Assembly (NCBI RefSeq): GCF_900114705.1 | Contig: NZ_FOTW01000004.1 | Coordinates: 372,001 to 436,000 of the forward strand | DNA: 64,000 nt | Source: Rugamonas rubra | Lineage (GTDB): Bacteria; Pseudomonadota; Gammaproteobacteria; Burkholderiales; Burkholderiaceae_D | Direction: 5' to 3' | Part shown: piece after piece, positions 16,450-25,957 of the stretch | Position numbering within the stretch: the first letter of the stretch is position 1 | Layout of the letters: each line of letters starts with the position of its first letter | Notes under the pieces: generated by a model | Seen by the model: only the letters and a program-made list of their open reading frames with translations | Database searches by the model: none | Told to the model about the DNA's origin: nothing | Translations under genes and position numbers: made by a program

Positions 16450-18507
16450 TTATTGGCCGCGCAGGAACAGCTTGTCGAGCGCGGCGATCTCCACCTGCAC
16501 CCAGGTCGGGCGGCCGTGGTTGCACTGGTCGGCGCGCTCGGTCGCCTCCATCTGGCGCAGCAGGGCGTTCATCTCCTGGGTCGACAGGATGCGGTTGGCG
16601 CGCACCGCCGTGTGGCAGGCCAGGGTGCCGAGCAGCTCGTTGCGCCGCTCGATGAGCACGCGCGAGCCGCCGAATTCGCGCACGTCGCGCAGCACGTCGC
16701 GCGCCAGGGTTTGCGCGTCGGCGTTCTTCAGCAGCACCGGCACGGCGCGCACCGCCAGCGTGGTCGGCGACAGCGCGGCGATGTCGAAGCCGAGCGCGTG
16801 CAGCGTGTCCTGGTTCTCCTGCACCGTGGCCACCTCCAGCGCGTCGGCGTAGAAGGTGATGGGGATCAGCAGCGGCTGGATCTGCATGTCGTGGCCGGCC
16901 ACCTGGCCGTCGAGGGCGCTCTTCAGTTGTTCGTAGAGGATGCGCTCGTGGGCGGCGTGCATGTCCACCAGCACCAGGCCCTTGCTGTTCTGCGCCAGGA
17001 TGTAGATGCCGTGCAGCTGGGCCAGGGCGAAGCCGAGCGGGAACTCCTCCTGCGCCATCGCCTCGGGCGTGGCGGTGTAGGCCGAGGCCTGCGGCAGCGT
17101 CTTGTCCAGGTCGAAGCTGCTGCTGGGGCCGAAGCCGGTGCTGGCGGCGCTGCTGCTACCGAAGCCCGCGCCGGCGGAGGTGCTGCGTTCGGCGCCGAAG
17201 CCGCCGCCGAAACCGGCGGAGCCGGTCGAACCGCCGCCCGAGCCGCCCGAGCCGCCGCCGGAGCGCGCGGCCGAGCCGGAGTCGGAGAACAACGCGCCAT
17301 AGCGCTCGCTGCTCTGCGCCACGCCGCCGCCGCTGCCGCGCGCGCCGAACGGCGACGGCGAGAAGGTCGGCGTGTAGTGCGGCGAGAGCAGGGCGCCGAA
17401 GCTGGTCTGCTCCTGTTCGCGCATGGCTGGGGCGGGCGCTCCGCCCAGCCCGGCGCCGGCCGCCTGCGGCGCCGGCACGGTGCCGTTGGCGGTGGCCGAG
17501 GTTTGCGCCAGCGCGCGCTGCACGGCGTGGAAGACGAACTGGTGCACCGCGCGGCTGTCGCGGAAGCGCACCTCGATCTTGGACGGGTGGACGTTGACGT
17601 CGACCAGCACCGGGTCCAGTTCGAGCGCCAGCACGTAGGACGGGAAGCGGTCGCCGTGCAGCACGTCCTGGTAGGCCGCCTTGACGGCGTGGACCAGCAG
17701 CTTGTCGCGCACGAAGCGGCCGTTCACATAGAAGAACTGGGCGTCGGCGCGCGCCTTGGAGGCGGTCGGCAGGCCGACGTAGCCGTGCACGCGCAGCGGC
17801 CCTGCCTGCTCGTCGATGGCCAGGCGCGCCTCGGCGAAGCCGTCGCCGAGGATGTGGGCGCTGCGCTTGGCCATCTCGCTGACGTTCCAATGGTCGACGG
17901 TGCGGCCGTTGTGGCTGAGCGAGAACGACACGTCGGGCCGCGCCAGGGCGATGCGCCGCACCACCTCGGCGCAGTGGCCGAACTCGGTCTGCTCGGACTT
18001 GAGGAACTTGCGCCGCGCCGGCGTGTTGAAGTACAGGTCCTGCACGTCGACGGTGGTGCCGTGCGCGCCGGAGGAGGGCGCCACGGTGCCGTGGTGCGAG
18101 CCGACGATCTCCCAGGCGTGGACGGCGTCGGCGGTGCGCGAGGTCAGCGTGACCGAGGCCACCGAGGCGATCGAGGCCAGCGCCTCGCCACGGAAGCCCA
18201 GCGTGCCGACGTTCTCCAGGTCGTCGAGCGAGGCGATCTTCGAGGTGGCGTGGCGCGCCAGCGCCAGCGGCAGCTGCTCGGGGGCGATGCCGCGGCCGTT
18301 GTCGGTGATGGCGATGCGCTTGACGCCGCCCTCCTCGATGCGCACGGTGATCTGGGTGGCGCCCGAGTCGAGCGCGTTCTCCAGCAGCTCCTTGACCACG
18401 GCGGAGGGCCGCTCGACCACCTCGCCGGCGGCGATCTGGGAAATCAGCTGGTCGGGCAGGGCCTGGATGGGGCGGGGGGGGCGGGGGGGGGGGTCGGGCG
18501 CGTTCAT
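16450..18507 (-). CDS. mutL: DNA mismatch repair protein MutL
   Basis: 685 residues. The GHKL ATPase N-terminus is clear ([54 protein letters not shown]). A long Gly/Ser/Ala-rich linker (about residues 345-480) leads to the C-terminal dimerisation domain ([46 protein letters not shown]). It couples MutS mismatch recognition to strand incision. The first 13 codons contain runs of 11 and 8 cytosines encoding Pro/Arg, immediately before the conserved core. A change of one C in either run would shift the frame at the very start. Confidence 0.97.
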   Translation of the reverse strand: MNAPDPPPRPPRPIQALPDQLISQIAAGEVVERPSAVVKELLENALDSGATQITVRIEEGGVKRIAITDNGRGIAPEQLPLALARHATSKIASLDDLENVGTLGFRGEALASIASVASVTLTSRTADAVHAWEIVGSHHGTVAPSSGAHGTTVDVQDLYFNTPARRKFLKSEQTEFGHCAEVVRRIALARPDVSFSLSHNGRTVDHWNVSEMAKRSAHILGDGFAEARLAIDEQAGPLRVHGYVGLPTASKARADAQFFYVNGRFVRDKLLVHAVKAAYQDVLHGDRFPSYVLALELDPVLVDVNVHPSKIEVRFRDSRAVHQFVFHAVQRALAQTSATANGTVPAPQAAGAGLGGAPAPAMREQEQTSFGALLSPHYTPTFSPSPFGARGSGGGVAQSSERYGALFSDSGSAARSGGGSGGSGGGSTGSAGFGGGFGAERSTSAGAGFGSSSAASTGFGPSSSFDLDKTLPQASAYTATPEAMAQEEFPLGFALAQLHGIYILAQNSKGLVLVDMHAAHERILYEQLKSALDGQVAGHDMQIQPLLIPITFYADALEVATVQENQDTLHALGFDIAALSPTTLAVRAVPVLLKNADAQTLARDVLRDVREFGGSRVLIERRNELLGTLACHTAVRANRILSTQEMNALLRQMEATERADQCNHGRPTWVQVEIAALDKLFLRGQ
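18474..18493 (-). repeat. Poly-C tracts (C8 and C11) in the first codons of mutL
   Basis: Read on the coding strand, an 11-C run (18483-18493) and an 8-C run (18474-18481) are separated by one G within codons 5-12 of mutL. Homopolymers of this length are slippage-prone and would produce frameshifts. They could also reflect sequencing or assembly error. Confidence 0.9.
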
Positions 18508-18534
18508 GCCGCGATTATACCGGGTAGCGGGCGG

Positions 18535-19536
18535 CTATTTGGCGGCCTGCTCGCGCACCGGGATGGGAGCGTTGCACAGCTCGATGTAGCCGGCCGCGTA
18601 CTTGTTCCACGGCCCGCCACGGTTGCGCTGCGCCTCGACGGCGGCCTGGTAGGTGGGCGAGTCGCTGCGCATCACCTCGAGCCGGCTGCGCTCGGCCTCG
18701 GGCAGCTCGGCGGCCAGGCGCAGCGATTTGATCGGTGTGCGTTGCTCCGGCTTGTCGTAGTAGCCCATCGGCGCGGCGCCGCGCGGCAGCGCCGACAGCA
18801 GCGGCATGCCGGCCACCACGCGGCCGACCACGGTGATGTTGCGGTCGAGCTGGCGCGGCGCGTGGCCGGTCACGGCGTACAGTTCGGCGCCGTTGCCGCT
18901 GTCGCTGTCGTTGTCGCGGCCGACGCCGACCATGCCGTAGCAGTGGGCCAGCCAGGTGCTGCGCATTTTCGGGTCGCGCCCTACCGGGAAGCCGTTCGAG
19001 TGGCCCACCAGCGGGGCGTAGCCGTCGTGGTCGGGCAGGCGCACGAAGTGCTTGTCGCTGGCCATCGGCACGGTGAACTCGCCGGCCACCTTGGCCTTGG
19101 CGTTCTTGAACGGCTTGGGGTTCTTCTCGTCCGGGTCGCCCCACTGGGCGACGAAGTTGTCCTGCGAGCGCAGCACGGCCAGGCCGTCGTAGTAGCGCTC
19201 CTGCACCAGCGCCTTGATGTTGGCGATGTTGTTGGGGGCGAAGTCGGGCGCCAATTCGATCACCACGCGGCCGCCCGGCAACTCCATGTACAGGGTGTTG
19301 TTCGGGTCGAGCGGGCGCCAGTCGCCCGGCTTGGAGGCCTTGACGACGTCGGCCACGGTGGCCTTGGCGGCCGGTACGGGCGCCGGGGCCGACTTGGCCT
19401 CGCTGGCGGCGTTGGCGCGGGCGGCGCCGGCCGGCGCCAGCACCAGCGCGCCCAGCGTCAGCGCCAGCATTCGCAGAGGCAACAGGGTCGGCGCCGGGGC
19501 GGCGCGTGGGCGGGTTTGGGCGGTCGAAACTTGCAT
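18535..19536 (-). CDS. Periplasmic cyclophilin-type peptidyl-prolyl cis-trans isomerase
   Basis: 333 residues with an N-terminal signal region ([21 protein letters not shown], about residues 22-42). The cyclophilin-like domain runs from [31 protein letters not shown] through [22 protein letters not shown] to the [15 protein letters not shown] segment. It is longer than PpiA/PpiB because of inserts around [17 protein letters not shown] and an extended C-terminus. The start at 19536 has an AGGAGA site; upstream in-frame codons look non-coding. It probably assists folding of secreted proteins. Confidence 0.85.
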   Translation of the reverse strand: MQVSTAQTRPRAAPAPTLLPLRMLALTLGALVLAPAGAARANAASEAKSAPAPVPAAKATVADVVKASKPGDWRPLDPNNTLYMELPGGRVVIELAPDFAPNNIANIKALVQERYYDGLAVLRSQDNFVAQWGDPDEKNPKPFKNAKAKVAGEFTVPMASDKHFVRLPDHDGYAPLVGHSNGFPVGRDPKMRSTWLAHCYGMVGVGRDNDSDSGNGAELYAVTGHAPRQLDRNITVVGRVVAGMPLLSALPRGAAPMGYYDKPEQRTPIKSLRLAAELPEAERSRLEVMRSDSPTYQAAVEAQRNRGGPWNKYAAGYIELCNAPIPVREQAAK

Positions 19537-19727
19537 CCGGGTCTCCTGGTGGGAATGGCGGCGGGGCCGGCCGCGACGCGGCGCGCGGCGGGACCATCCG
19601 TCGCCAATTGTAATCCGCAATATGGCCGAAATGGAAACTTACAATTTCCCCTGCAAATATCCCCCGCCGGCCGGCCGCCGGGCCCGCCGGTGGTGTATGA
19701 TTCCGCCGCAACCTCAATGGGAAGAAT

Positions 19728-20372
19728 ATGGATTTGATGCAATTTTTGGACATGATCCTTCATGTCGACAAGACGCTCGAACTGCTGATTCAGCAATATG
19801 GCACGCTGGTGTATGCCGTGTTGTTCGCCATCATCTTTTGCGAGACCGGCCTGGTGGTGCTGTTCTTCTTCCCCGGCGACACGCTGCTGTTCATCGCCGG
19901 CGCGCTGTGCGCGGTGGGCGAGATGAACCTGGCGCTGCTGATGTTCCTGCTGGTGACGGCGGCCATCACGGGCAACACGCTGAACTATTGGATCGGCGAG
20001 AAGATCGGGCAGAGGGTGTTCACCCACGATTACCGCTGGCTCAACAAGGACGCGCTGCGCCGCACCCACGACTTCTTCGAGAAGCACGGCGGCAAGACCA
20101 TCATCCTGGCCCGCTTCGTGCCGGTGGTGCGCACCTTCGCCCCCTTCGTCGCCGGCGTGTCCGACATGACCCATGCCCGCTTCCAGCTCTACAACATCAC
20201 CGGCGCCCTGCTGTGGGTGGTGGCGCTGACCACGGCCGGCTACTTCTTCGGCAACATCGCCATCGTGCGCGAACACCTGACCGAGATCGTGCTGTTCGGC
20301 GTCGGCATCGCCGTCGTGCCGATGGCGCTGGGCGGCATGTGGAAGCTGTCGCGCCGCATGCTGGGCCGCTGA
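19728..20372 (+). CDS. DedA-family membrane protein
   Basis: 214 residues with about four to five hydrophobic segments. DedA/VTT signatures are FCETGLVVLFFFPGDTLLFIAGAL (residues about 37-60), GEKIGQRVF, FFEKHGGKTIILARFVPVVRTFAPFVAGV and a C-terminal transmembrane helix. DedA proteins are inner-membrane lipid-flipping or proton-coupled transporters linked to undecaprenyl-phosphate recycling and envelope stress. Monocistronic, with its own terminator downstream. Confidence 0.92.
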   Translation: MDLMQFLDMILHVDKTLELLIQQYGTLVYAVLFAIIFCETGLVVLFFFPGDTLLFIAGALCAVGEMNLALLMFLLVTAAITGNTLNYWIGEKIGQRVFTHDYRWLNKDALRRTHDFFEKHGGKTIILARFVPVVRTFAPFVAGVSDMTHARFQLYNITGALLWVVALTTAGYFFGNIAIVREHLTEIVLFGVGIAVVPMALGGMWKLSRRMLGR

Positions 20373-20422
20373 GCGCCCGATGGACCGTCCGGCCCGGCGC
20401 CGGACCGAACGCCTGAATCCGA

Positions 20423-20448
20423 CGCCACGGCCCCCGCCGTGGCGTTTT
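20423..20448 (+). terminator. Rho-independent terminator after dedA
   Basis: CGCCACGGC (20423-20431) pairs perfectly with GCCGTGGCG (20436-20444) around a CCCC loop, followed by TTTT. It is 51 bp past the dedA stop. Confidence 0.8.
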
Positions 20449-20570
20449 CGCGCGCGCCCGGTTTTTCCCCAAAGCATATATATTCTCCAATGCAAGGCCC
20501 GCATGGCTCAAGTTTTGCCCTAGTGCATCCGTAAACCAGTATGTAATTCTCTTTTACTACCTGGATCCCC

Positions 20571-21629
20571 ATGCGTACTCTGATCGCCCTGATAGCCTGC
20601 TGTTTCGTCATCGCGACGGCAAGCGCGAACGATCCTCCGCCCATCAAGGCGGCGCCCGCCAAGGGCATCGAACCGGTCCGTCCACAGTATCCCGGTCCCG
20701 GCAACCAGGGCGCCAAGACGGGCGGCTCGTCCTCGTCGTCGTCCGCGTCGTCCTCCTCGTCCTCGTCTTCCTCGGCGTCCAGCCCGCGCATGAGCGAGCG
20801 CGAACGCGAGGCCCAGGCCGAGGCCGAGCTGTCGGCCAAGATCGCCGCCCGGCTGGCCGTGATGCGCGCCAACCAGGCCGCCCGCGTCGCCGCCCAGGCC
20901 CGCGCCAGGAAGGCCGCCGCCGTGGTCGCCGCCACGCCGCCGCCTCAGTTCCGCAGCAACCACTGGTCCTACGAGGGCGAGACGGGGCCGGCCAACTGGG
21001 GCCGCATCAATCCGGACTGGGCCAAGTGCGGCAGCGGCAACCGCCAGTCGCCGATCGACATCCGCGACGGCATGAAGGTCGAGCTGGAGCAGATCGCCTT
21101 CGACTACAAGCCGTCCTCGTTCAGCGTGACCGACAACGGCCACACCGTGCAGGTGATGCTCAGTGGCGGCAATTTCATCACCATCCAGAACCGCATGTAC
21201 GAGCTGGTGCAGTTCCACTTCCACCGGCCGTCGGAGGAGCGCATCAACGGCAAGGGTTACGAGATGGTGCTGCACCTGGTGCACAAGGACGCCGAGGGCC
21301 GCCTGGCCGTGGTGGCGCTGATGCTGGAACGGGGCCGGCCGCAGCCGACCATCCAGACGGTGTGGAACAACCTGCCGCTGGAGAAGCACGAGACCAGCAC
21401 GCCGTCGATCGTGCTCGACCCGGCCGACCTGATCCCGCAGCGGCGCGACTACTTCACCTATATGGGCTCGTTGACCACGCCGCCGTGCAGCGAGGGCGTG
21501 TTGTGGTTGGTGATGAAGGAGCCGCTGCAGGCCTCGCCGGCGCAAATGGCGCTGTTCAGCCGCTTGTATCCGCTCAACGCGCGCCCCGTCCAGCCCGGCT
21601 CGGGACGGATGATCAAGGAATCGAACTAG
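20571..21629 (+). CDS. Alpha-type carbonic anhydrase with serine-rich linker
   Basis: 352 residues, exported. A signal peptide (MRTLIALIACCFVIATASA) is followed by a low-complexity linker rich in serine (about residues 52-71), a charged Ala/Arg/Glu helix (about 74-120), then the alpha-carbonic anhydrase domain from HWSYEG (about 130). All three zinc histidines are present: two in QFHFHRP and one in LHLVHKD. The gatekeeper region SLTTPPCSEGVLW is also intact. It would interconvert CO2 and bicarbonate in the periplasm. The Ser tract and the charged helix are not part of the normal enzyme (about 230 residues) and may be a spacer to the cell wall or membrane. Confidence 0.92.
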   Translation: MRTLIALIACCFVIATASANDPPPIKAAPAKGIEPVRPQYPGPGNQGAKTGGSSSSSSASSSSSSSSSASSPRMSEREREAQAEAELSAKIAARLAVMRANQAARVAAQARARKAAAVVAATPPPQFRSNHWSYEGETGPANWGRINPDWAKCGSGNRQSPIDIRDGMKVELEQIAFDYKPSSFSVTDNGHTVQVMLSGGNFITIQNRMYELVQFHFHRPSEERINGKGYEMVLHLVHKDAEGRLAVVALMLERGRPQPTIQTVWNNLPLEKHETSTPSIVLDPADLIPQRRDYFTYMGSLTTPPCSEGVLWLVMKEPLQASPAQMALFSRLYPLNARPVQPGSGRMIKESN

Positions 21630-21655
21630 GCACCCCCACCCGGGACGCGGAAGCC

Positions 21656-21685
21656 GGGGTCTGACCCCATGCGGGGTCAGACCCC
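21656..21685. repeat. GGGTCAGACCC-family palindrome, copy 1
   Basis: GGGGTCTGACCCC (21656-21668) and GGGGTCAGACCCC (21673-21685) form a perfect inverted repeat with a 4-nt ATGC loop. It sits between the convergent carbonic anhydrase and mutarotase genes. One of five copies of the same core in this window (others at 41500, 48028, 53885 and 61879). Confidence 0.9.
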
Positions 21686-21730
21686 TAGCGTGCGGGGTTC
21701 AAGCCGGCGTTCCGCTCGCTCGCGAGGAAG

Positions 21731-22582
21731 CTAGCCGCGCGGCGCGCAGACGATGCGGTGGCGGCCGCTCCACTCGGCGCCGGCGGCCAGCGCCTGCTGG
21801 TCGACCCGCGCCGGCTCGATGCAGACGAAGCGCAGATACTCGTCGTCGGCCAGGTCGGCCAGCGCCGCCGCGTCGGCCGCGCCCGGATTCCACACCACCC
21901 ACTCGTTGAAGCCCTGCTGCTCCAGGCGCAGCGCGGCGTCGGCCGTGTGCAGCGTCAGCGCCGGCGGCGCCTGGTAGAGGCGGTCGTGCTTCTGCTCGAA
22001 ACGCAAGGAGGCCTGCTCCTGCACGCTGGTGTTCAACTGGTGGTCGGTGTAGCGGGCGCCCTGCAGGCCGTCGATGCGGACGGCGTCCAGTTGGCCGACG
22101 TCGAAGTAGGTGTGCAGCGCGACGCCGAAGGGGAAGGCCTCGGCGCCGGTGTTGCGCACCTTGAAGTCGATCTCCAGCGTGTCGCCCTGCAGCGCGCAGC
22201 GCAGGCGCACCGCGAAGGCGTGCGGCCAGGCCTGCGCCGTGGCCGGCGCCAGGTCGTCCGGCGTCAGCGCGAACTCGGCCCAGGCCAGCGCGCCGTCAGT
22301 GCCGCTGTCGGCCAGGCGCCAGGCGCTGACGCGGGCGAAGCCGTGGCGCTGGCCGTCGCCGCGCACATTGAACTGGGGGAAGATGACCGGCACGCCGCCA
22401 CGGATGGCCTTGCTGCCGTCGAGCGCCGACTGGCTGCTGCAGAACAGGCGTTCCTTGCCGTCGGCCGTTTGCCAAGACAGCAGGTGGGCGCCGAACAGCG
22501 CCACCGTGGCCTGGGCGCCGTCGGCGGCGCTAATGCGCACCGCCGGCAGGCTGCCGTATTCAACCATCGTCACTACTGCCAT
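21731..22582 (-). CDS. D-hexose-6-phosphate mutarotase (YeaD-like)
   Basis: 283 residues of the aldose-1-epimerase superfamily, YeaD/glucose-6-phosphate 1-epimerase branch. Recognisable stretches are ALFGAHLLSWQTADGKERLFCS (residues 28-49), KAIRGGVPVIFPQF, GFARVSAWRL, ALHTYFDVG and NEWVVWNPG. The catalytic His/Glu pair expected in the HGFAR and VWNPG regions is consistent. It interconverts the alpha and beta anomers of hexose 6-phosphates. Monocistronic, transcribed leftward toward the palindrome. Confidence 0.88.
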   Translation of the reverse strand: MAVVTMVEYGSLPAVRISAADGAQATVALFGAHLLSWQTADGKERLFCSSQSALDGSKAIRGGVPVIFPQFNVRGDGQRHGFARVSAWRLADSGTDGALAWAEFALTPDDLAPATAQAWPHAFAVRLRCALQGDTLEIDFKVRNTGAEAFPFGVALHTYFDVGQLDAVRIDGLQGARYTDHQLNTSVQEQASLRFEQKHDRLYQAPPALTLHTADAALRLEQQGFNEWVVWNPGAADAAALADLADDEYLRFVCIEPARVDQQALAAGAEWSGRHRIVCAPRG

Positions 22583-22620
22583 CGTCTGCTTCCTTTGTGG
22601 GTCGGTGTGTTGGACTGCGC

Positions 22621-24150
22621 TCAGGTCAGGCGGTTTTTCGACAGCGGCGGATTCTTGGCGAAGTAGCGGCGGATGCCCTTGACGATGGCGTCGGCGATCT
22701 GGTCCTGGTAGCCGTTGTCGAGCAGCTTGGCCTCCTCCTCCGGGTTGGAGATGAAGGCCGTCTCGATCAGGATGGACGGGATGTCCGGCGCCTTCAGCAC
22801 GGCGAAGCCGGCCTGCTCGACCGAGCCCTTGTGCAGGCGGTTGATGCCGCCGATCTCGCCCAGCACCGCCTTGCCCAGCTTGAGGCTGTCGTTGATCTGC
22901 GCCGTGGTGGACAGGTCGAACAGCACGCTGGCGAGCTGCTTGTCGTGGCCGGAGGCGTTGACGCCGCCGATGGCGTCGGCCAGGTTTTCCTTGTTGGCCA
23001 GCCAGCGCGCGGCGCCCGAACTGGCGCCTTTTTCCGACAGCACGAACACCGACGAGCCGCGCGCGCTCGGCTCGACGAAGGCGTCGGCGTGGATCGAGAC
23101 GAACAGGTCGGCCTGCACCTTGCGCGCCTTGTCGACGCGGGTGCCGAGCGGGACGAAGTAGTCGCCGTCGCGGGTCAGCATGACGCGCATGTTGGGATGC
23201 TCCTCCAGCTTGGCCTTGAGCCGCTTGGCGATCGACAGCACGATGTCCTTCTCGCGGCTGCCGTTCTTGCCGGAGGCGCCGGGGTCCTCGCCGCCGTGGC
23301 CGGGGTCGAGGGCGATGGTCAGCATGCGCACCATCTTCTGCGCCGGGCCGCCCTTGGCCTCGGCGCGGGCCTCCTGTTTGGCCTCCAGCTTGGCTTCGGC
23401 TTTCGCCTCGGCCCTGGCTTCGGCCCTCTCTTCGGCCTTGACCTCGGCCTCGGCCTTGGCCTTGGTGCCTGGCTTGCCGTCGGCCTTGCCATCAACCTTG
23501 CCGTCGCCGCGCATGATGGCGGCGATGTCCGGCTTGGTCAGCTCGCCCTTGTGCACTTCCGGAAGGTGGGCGGGGGCTTCGGCGGTTTTAGGCGGTGTCG
23601 GCTCGGCTTTGGCGGCCGGCGTCCTGGCCGTCGGCGTGTCGCTCGACCAGTCGCGTTTTTCGATCATCGCCGTCAACGGATCGACCGGCTTGACCGGATA
23701 CAGGTCGAAGATCAGGCGGTGCTTGTAGTTGCCGGCCGGGGCCAGCGTGAACACCTGCGGCGTGATCTCCTCCTTCAGGTCGAACACCAGGCGCACCACG
23801 TTGGGCCGGTTCTGGCCGACGCGCACTTGTTTGATGTAGGGGTCGTTGGACTGGATCTTGGCGACCAGGCTTTTCAGCGTGGGGTTTAGCTCCAGGCCCT
23901 CGATGTCGACCACCAGCCGCTCCGGGTCCTTGACCACGAAGTGGCTGGCCTTCAGGCTGGCGTCGTTCTCCAGCGTGACGCGGGTGTAGTCGTCGGCCGG
24001 CCAGACCCGCACCGCCAGGATCTGCGCGGCGAGCGCGGGCAGCGGCGACAGCACAGACAGCAGCAGCGTGCCGCCGGCCTTGAGCACGGTGCGGCGCGTG
24101 ATGGTGCGCTCGCTCACAGGTTGGGGGCGAATTTGAGGCGTTGAAGACAT
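22621..24150 (-). CDS. amiC: N-acetylmuramoyl-L-alanine amidase AmiC
   Basis: 509 residues. A Tat-like signal (TRRTVLKAGGTLLLSVLSPLPALA, about residues 18-41) is followed by an AMIN domain (ILAVRVWPADDYTRVTLEND to about 155). A long Lys/Ala/Glu repeat linker (about 225-270) leads to the amidase_3 catalytic domain (IALDPGHGGEDPGASG, VMLTRDGD, FVSIHADAF, SILIETAFISNPEE). The zinc ligands His, Glu, His and the catalytic Glu are in these motifs. It splits septal peptidoglycan during daughter-cell separation and is directed to the septum by AMIN. Its start overlaps tsaE by 37 bp. Confidence 0.96.
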   Translation of the reverse strand: MSSTPQIRPQPVSERTITRRTVLKAGGTLLLSVLSPLPALAAQILAVRVWPADDYTRVTLENDASLKASHFVVKDPERLVVDIEGLELNPTLKSLVAKIQSNDPYIKQVRVGQNRPNVVRLVFDLKEEITPQVFTLAPAGNYKHRLIFDLYPVKPVDPLTAMIEKRDWSSDTPTARTPAAKAEPTPPKTAEAPAHLPEVHKGELTKPDIAAIMRGDGKVDGKADGKPGTKAKAEAEVKAEERAEARAEAKAEAKLEAKQEARAEAKGGPAQKMVRMLTIALDPGHGGEDPGASGKNGSREKDIVLSIAKRLKAKLEEHPNMRVMLTRDGDYFVPLGTRVDKARKVQADLFVSIHADAFVEPSARGSSVFVLSEKGASSGAARWLANKENLADAIGGVNASGHDKQLASVLFDLSTTAQINDSLKLGKAVLGEIGGINRLHKGSVEQAGFAVLKAPDIPSILIETAFISNPEEEAKLLDNGYQDQIADAIVKGIRRYFAKNPPLSKNRLT

Positions 24151-24599
24151 GAGATACCCAAGGCGGTCGACGCCTGCAATTCTACATCACGGCCCTGGCC
24201 GGCAACGGCCAGGAAAATATTCAGGTCCGGCGGCGGCAGCACCGGGTCGGCCTTTTCCGGCCACTCGACGATGCAGATGTTGTCGCCGTTGAAGTCCTCG
24301 CGGAAGCCGGCGTCGAGAAACTCCTCGGCGCTGCCCATGCGGTACAGGTCGAAGTGGATGACGCCGACGGCGCGTCCGCCGATCTGCACCTGGTAGGGCT
24401 CGGACAGCGTGTAGGTCGGGCTCTTGACGTGGCCGACGTGGCCGGCGGCGTGCAGCAGGGCGCGGGTGAGCGCGGTCTTGCCGGCGCCAAGGTCGCCGTG
24501 CAGGTGGATCGCCAGGCCGGGCGCCAGGGCGCGCGCCAGCGCGGCGCCCAGGGCGGCGGTGGCTTCTTCGTCGTGGAGGTGGGCTTTAAAATGCGGCAT
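24114..24599 (-). CDS. tsaE: tRNA threonylcarbamoyladenosine biosynthesis ATPase TsaE
   Basis: 161 residues. The P-loop GDLGAGKTALTRALL (about residues 36-50), VKSPTYTLSEPY and the VIHFDLYRM segment are diagnostic. TsaE is the ATPase that recycles the TsaD-TsaB complex in t6A37 formation; tsaD lies 30 kb away at 53966. The gene overlaps the amiC start and is divergent from queG. The tsaE-amiC pairing is common in proteobacteria. Confidence 0.95.
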   Translation of the reverse strand: MPHFKAHLHDEEATAALGAALARALAPGLAIHLHGDLGAGKTALTRALLHAAGHVGHVKSPTYTLSEPYQVQIGGRAVGVIHFDLYRMGSAEEFLDAGFREDFNGDNICIVEWPEKADPVLPPPDLNIFLAVAGQGRDVELQASTALGISCLQRLKFAPNL

Positions 24600-24677
24600 G
24601 GAATAGAATGTGGGTCTGAAGATCGTTCGCGGGCCGCGCCGGCCCGCCTGCCTGCATTGTAAAGCCTGTCTACGCCG

Positions 24678-25811
24678 ATGTCCCTGTCTGAATCCAAATT
24701 AGCCGAACTTGCCGTCCGCATCAAGCAATGGGGCGTCGAGCTGGGCTTCGCCGAGCTGCGCGTCGCCGACATCGACCTGAGCGCCCAGGAGGCCGGCCTG
24801 CAGGCCTGGCTGGACGCCGGCATGCACGGTGAAATGGACTACATGGCCAGCCACGGCATGAAGCGGGCCCGTCCGGACGAGCTGGTGCCGGGCACGGTGC
24901 GGGTCATCTGCGCGCGCATGAACTACCTGCCGAAGGACGTAGCGGGGGGCGGCGCGAAAGCCGCCACCGCCACCGATGCGGCGACGGTCGGCGACTGGCG
25001 CGCGGCCGAGGCGGCGCGGCTGGCCGACCCGGGCGCGGCGGTGATCTCGGTCTACGCCCGGGGTCGCGACTACCACAAGGTGCTGCGCGCCCGTTTGCAG
25101 CAGCTGGCCGACCGCATCCGCGCCGAGTGCGGCGAGTTCGGCTACCGCGTCTTCACCGACTCGGCGCCGGTGATGGAGCTGCCGCTGGCGCAGAAGGCCG
25201 GCCTGGGCTGGCGCGGCAAGCACACCCTGCTGATCAACCGCGACGGCGGCTCGCTGTTCTTCATGGGCGAGATCCTGGTCGACATCCCGCTGCCGGTCGA
25301 CGAGCCGGTGGGCGCCCACTGCGGCGGCTGCGACGCCTGCATCACGGCCTGCCCGACCCAGGCCATCCTCGGTCCGGGGCGGCTCGACGCGCGGCGCTGC
25401 ATCTCCTACCTGACCATCGAGTCGAAGAGCGCCATTCCGGTCGAGCTGCGGCCGCTGATCGGCAACCGCGTCTACGGCTGCGACGACTGCCAGAGCGTCT
25501 GCCCGTGGAACAAGTTCGCCCAGCGCGCCGTGCTGCCCGACTTCGACGAGCGCCACGGCCTGGGCAGCGCCTCGATGGTCGAGTTGTTCGCCTGGAGCGA
25601 GGAGGAGTTCAACCGCAAGATGGAGGGCAGCCCGATCCGCCGCATCGGCCACGTCAGCTGGCTGCGCAACCTGGCGGTCGGCATGGGCAACGCGGCGGCG
25701 GCCGGCGTCAAGGGCGACGCGGCCATCGTCGCGGCGCTGCTGTCGCGCCGCGCGCACGAGTCGGAACTGGTGCGCGAGCATGTGGAGTGGGCGCTGGCCT
25801 GCCATGAATAG
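24678..25811 (+). CDS. queG: Epoxyqueuosine reductase QueG
   Basis: 377 residues. Cobalamin-dependent iron-sulfur enzyme that reduces epoxyqueuosine to queuosine in tRNA. Features are the N-terminal domain (GFAELRVADIDLS), VYARGRDYHKVLRARLQQL, GWRGKHTLLINRDGGS, and two 4Fe-4S motifs (CGGCDACITACPTQAI and CDDCQSVCPWN). HEAT-like C-terminus (RIGHVSWLRNLAVGMGN) is present. Normal length. Divergent from tsaE across about 80 bp. Confidence 0.96.
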   Translation: MSLSESKLAELAVRIKQWGVELGFAELRVADIDLSAQEAGLQAWLDAGMHGEMDYMASHGMKRARPDELVPGTVRVICARMNYLPKDVAGGGAKAATATDAATVGDWRAAEAARLADPGAAVISVYARGRDYHKVLRARLQQLADRIRAECGEFGYRVFTDSAPVMELPLAQKAGLGWRGKHTLLINRDGGSLFFMGEILVDIPLPVDEPVGAHCGGCDACITACPTQAILGPGRLDARRCISYLTIESKSAIPVELRPLIGNRVYGCDDCQSVCPWNKFAQRAVLPDFDERHGLGSASMVELFAWSEEEFNRKMEGSPIRRIGHVSWLRNLAVGMGNAAAAGVKGDAAIVAALLSRRAHESELVREHVEWALACHE

Positions 25812-25851
25812 GCCTGAATGCGGCTAGGCTAAGAAAACCCTGCGGCAAAAC

Positions 25852-25882
25852 CCAGGGACGGACCCGCCGGGTCCGTCCCTGG
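25852..25882. terminator. 14-bp perfect hairpin between convergent genes
   Basis: CCAGGGACGGACCC (25852-25865) and its exact complement (25869-25882) flank a GCC loop. It lies between queG and the response regulator gene, which converge. It resembles the GGGTCAGACCC elements in position and symmetry but has a different core (GGGACGGACCC). Probably a bidirectional terminator or REP-like element. Confidence 0.7.
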
Positions 25883-25957
25883 ATTCACGCAGTTGGGTGG
25901 TGTTGGCGTTGCCGGCGTCTTCAACTGGCGCCATTGGCAACAGGCGCACTCCACCCC

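Noticed and set aside
16453-19737. A plus-strand open frame of 1094 codons opposite mutL and the cyclophilin gene
   Set aside because: Shadow of the GC-rich codon pattern of mutL; low-complexity translation without motifs.
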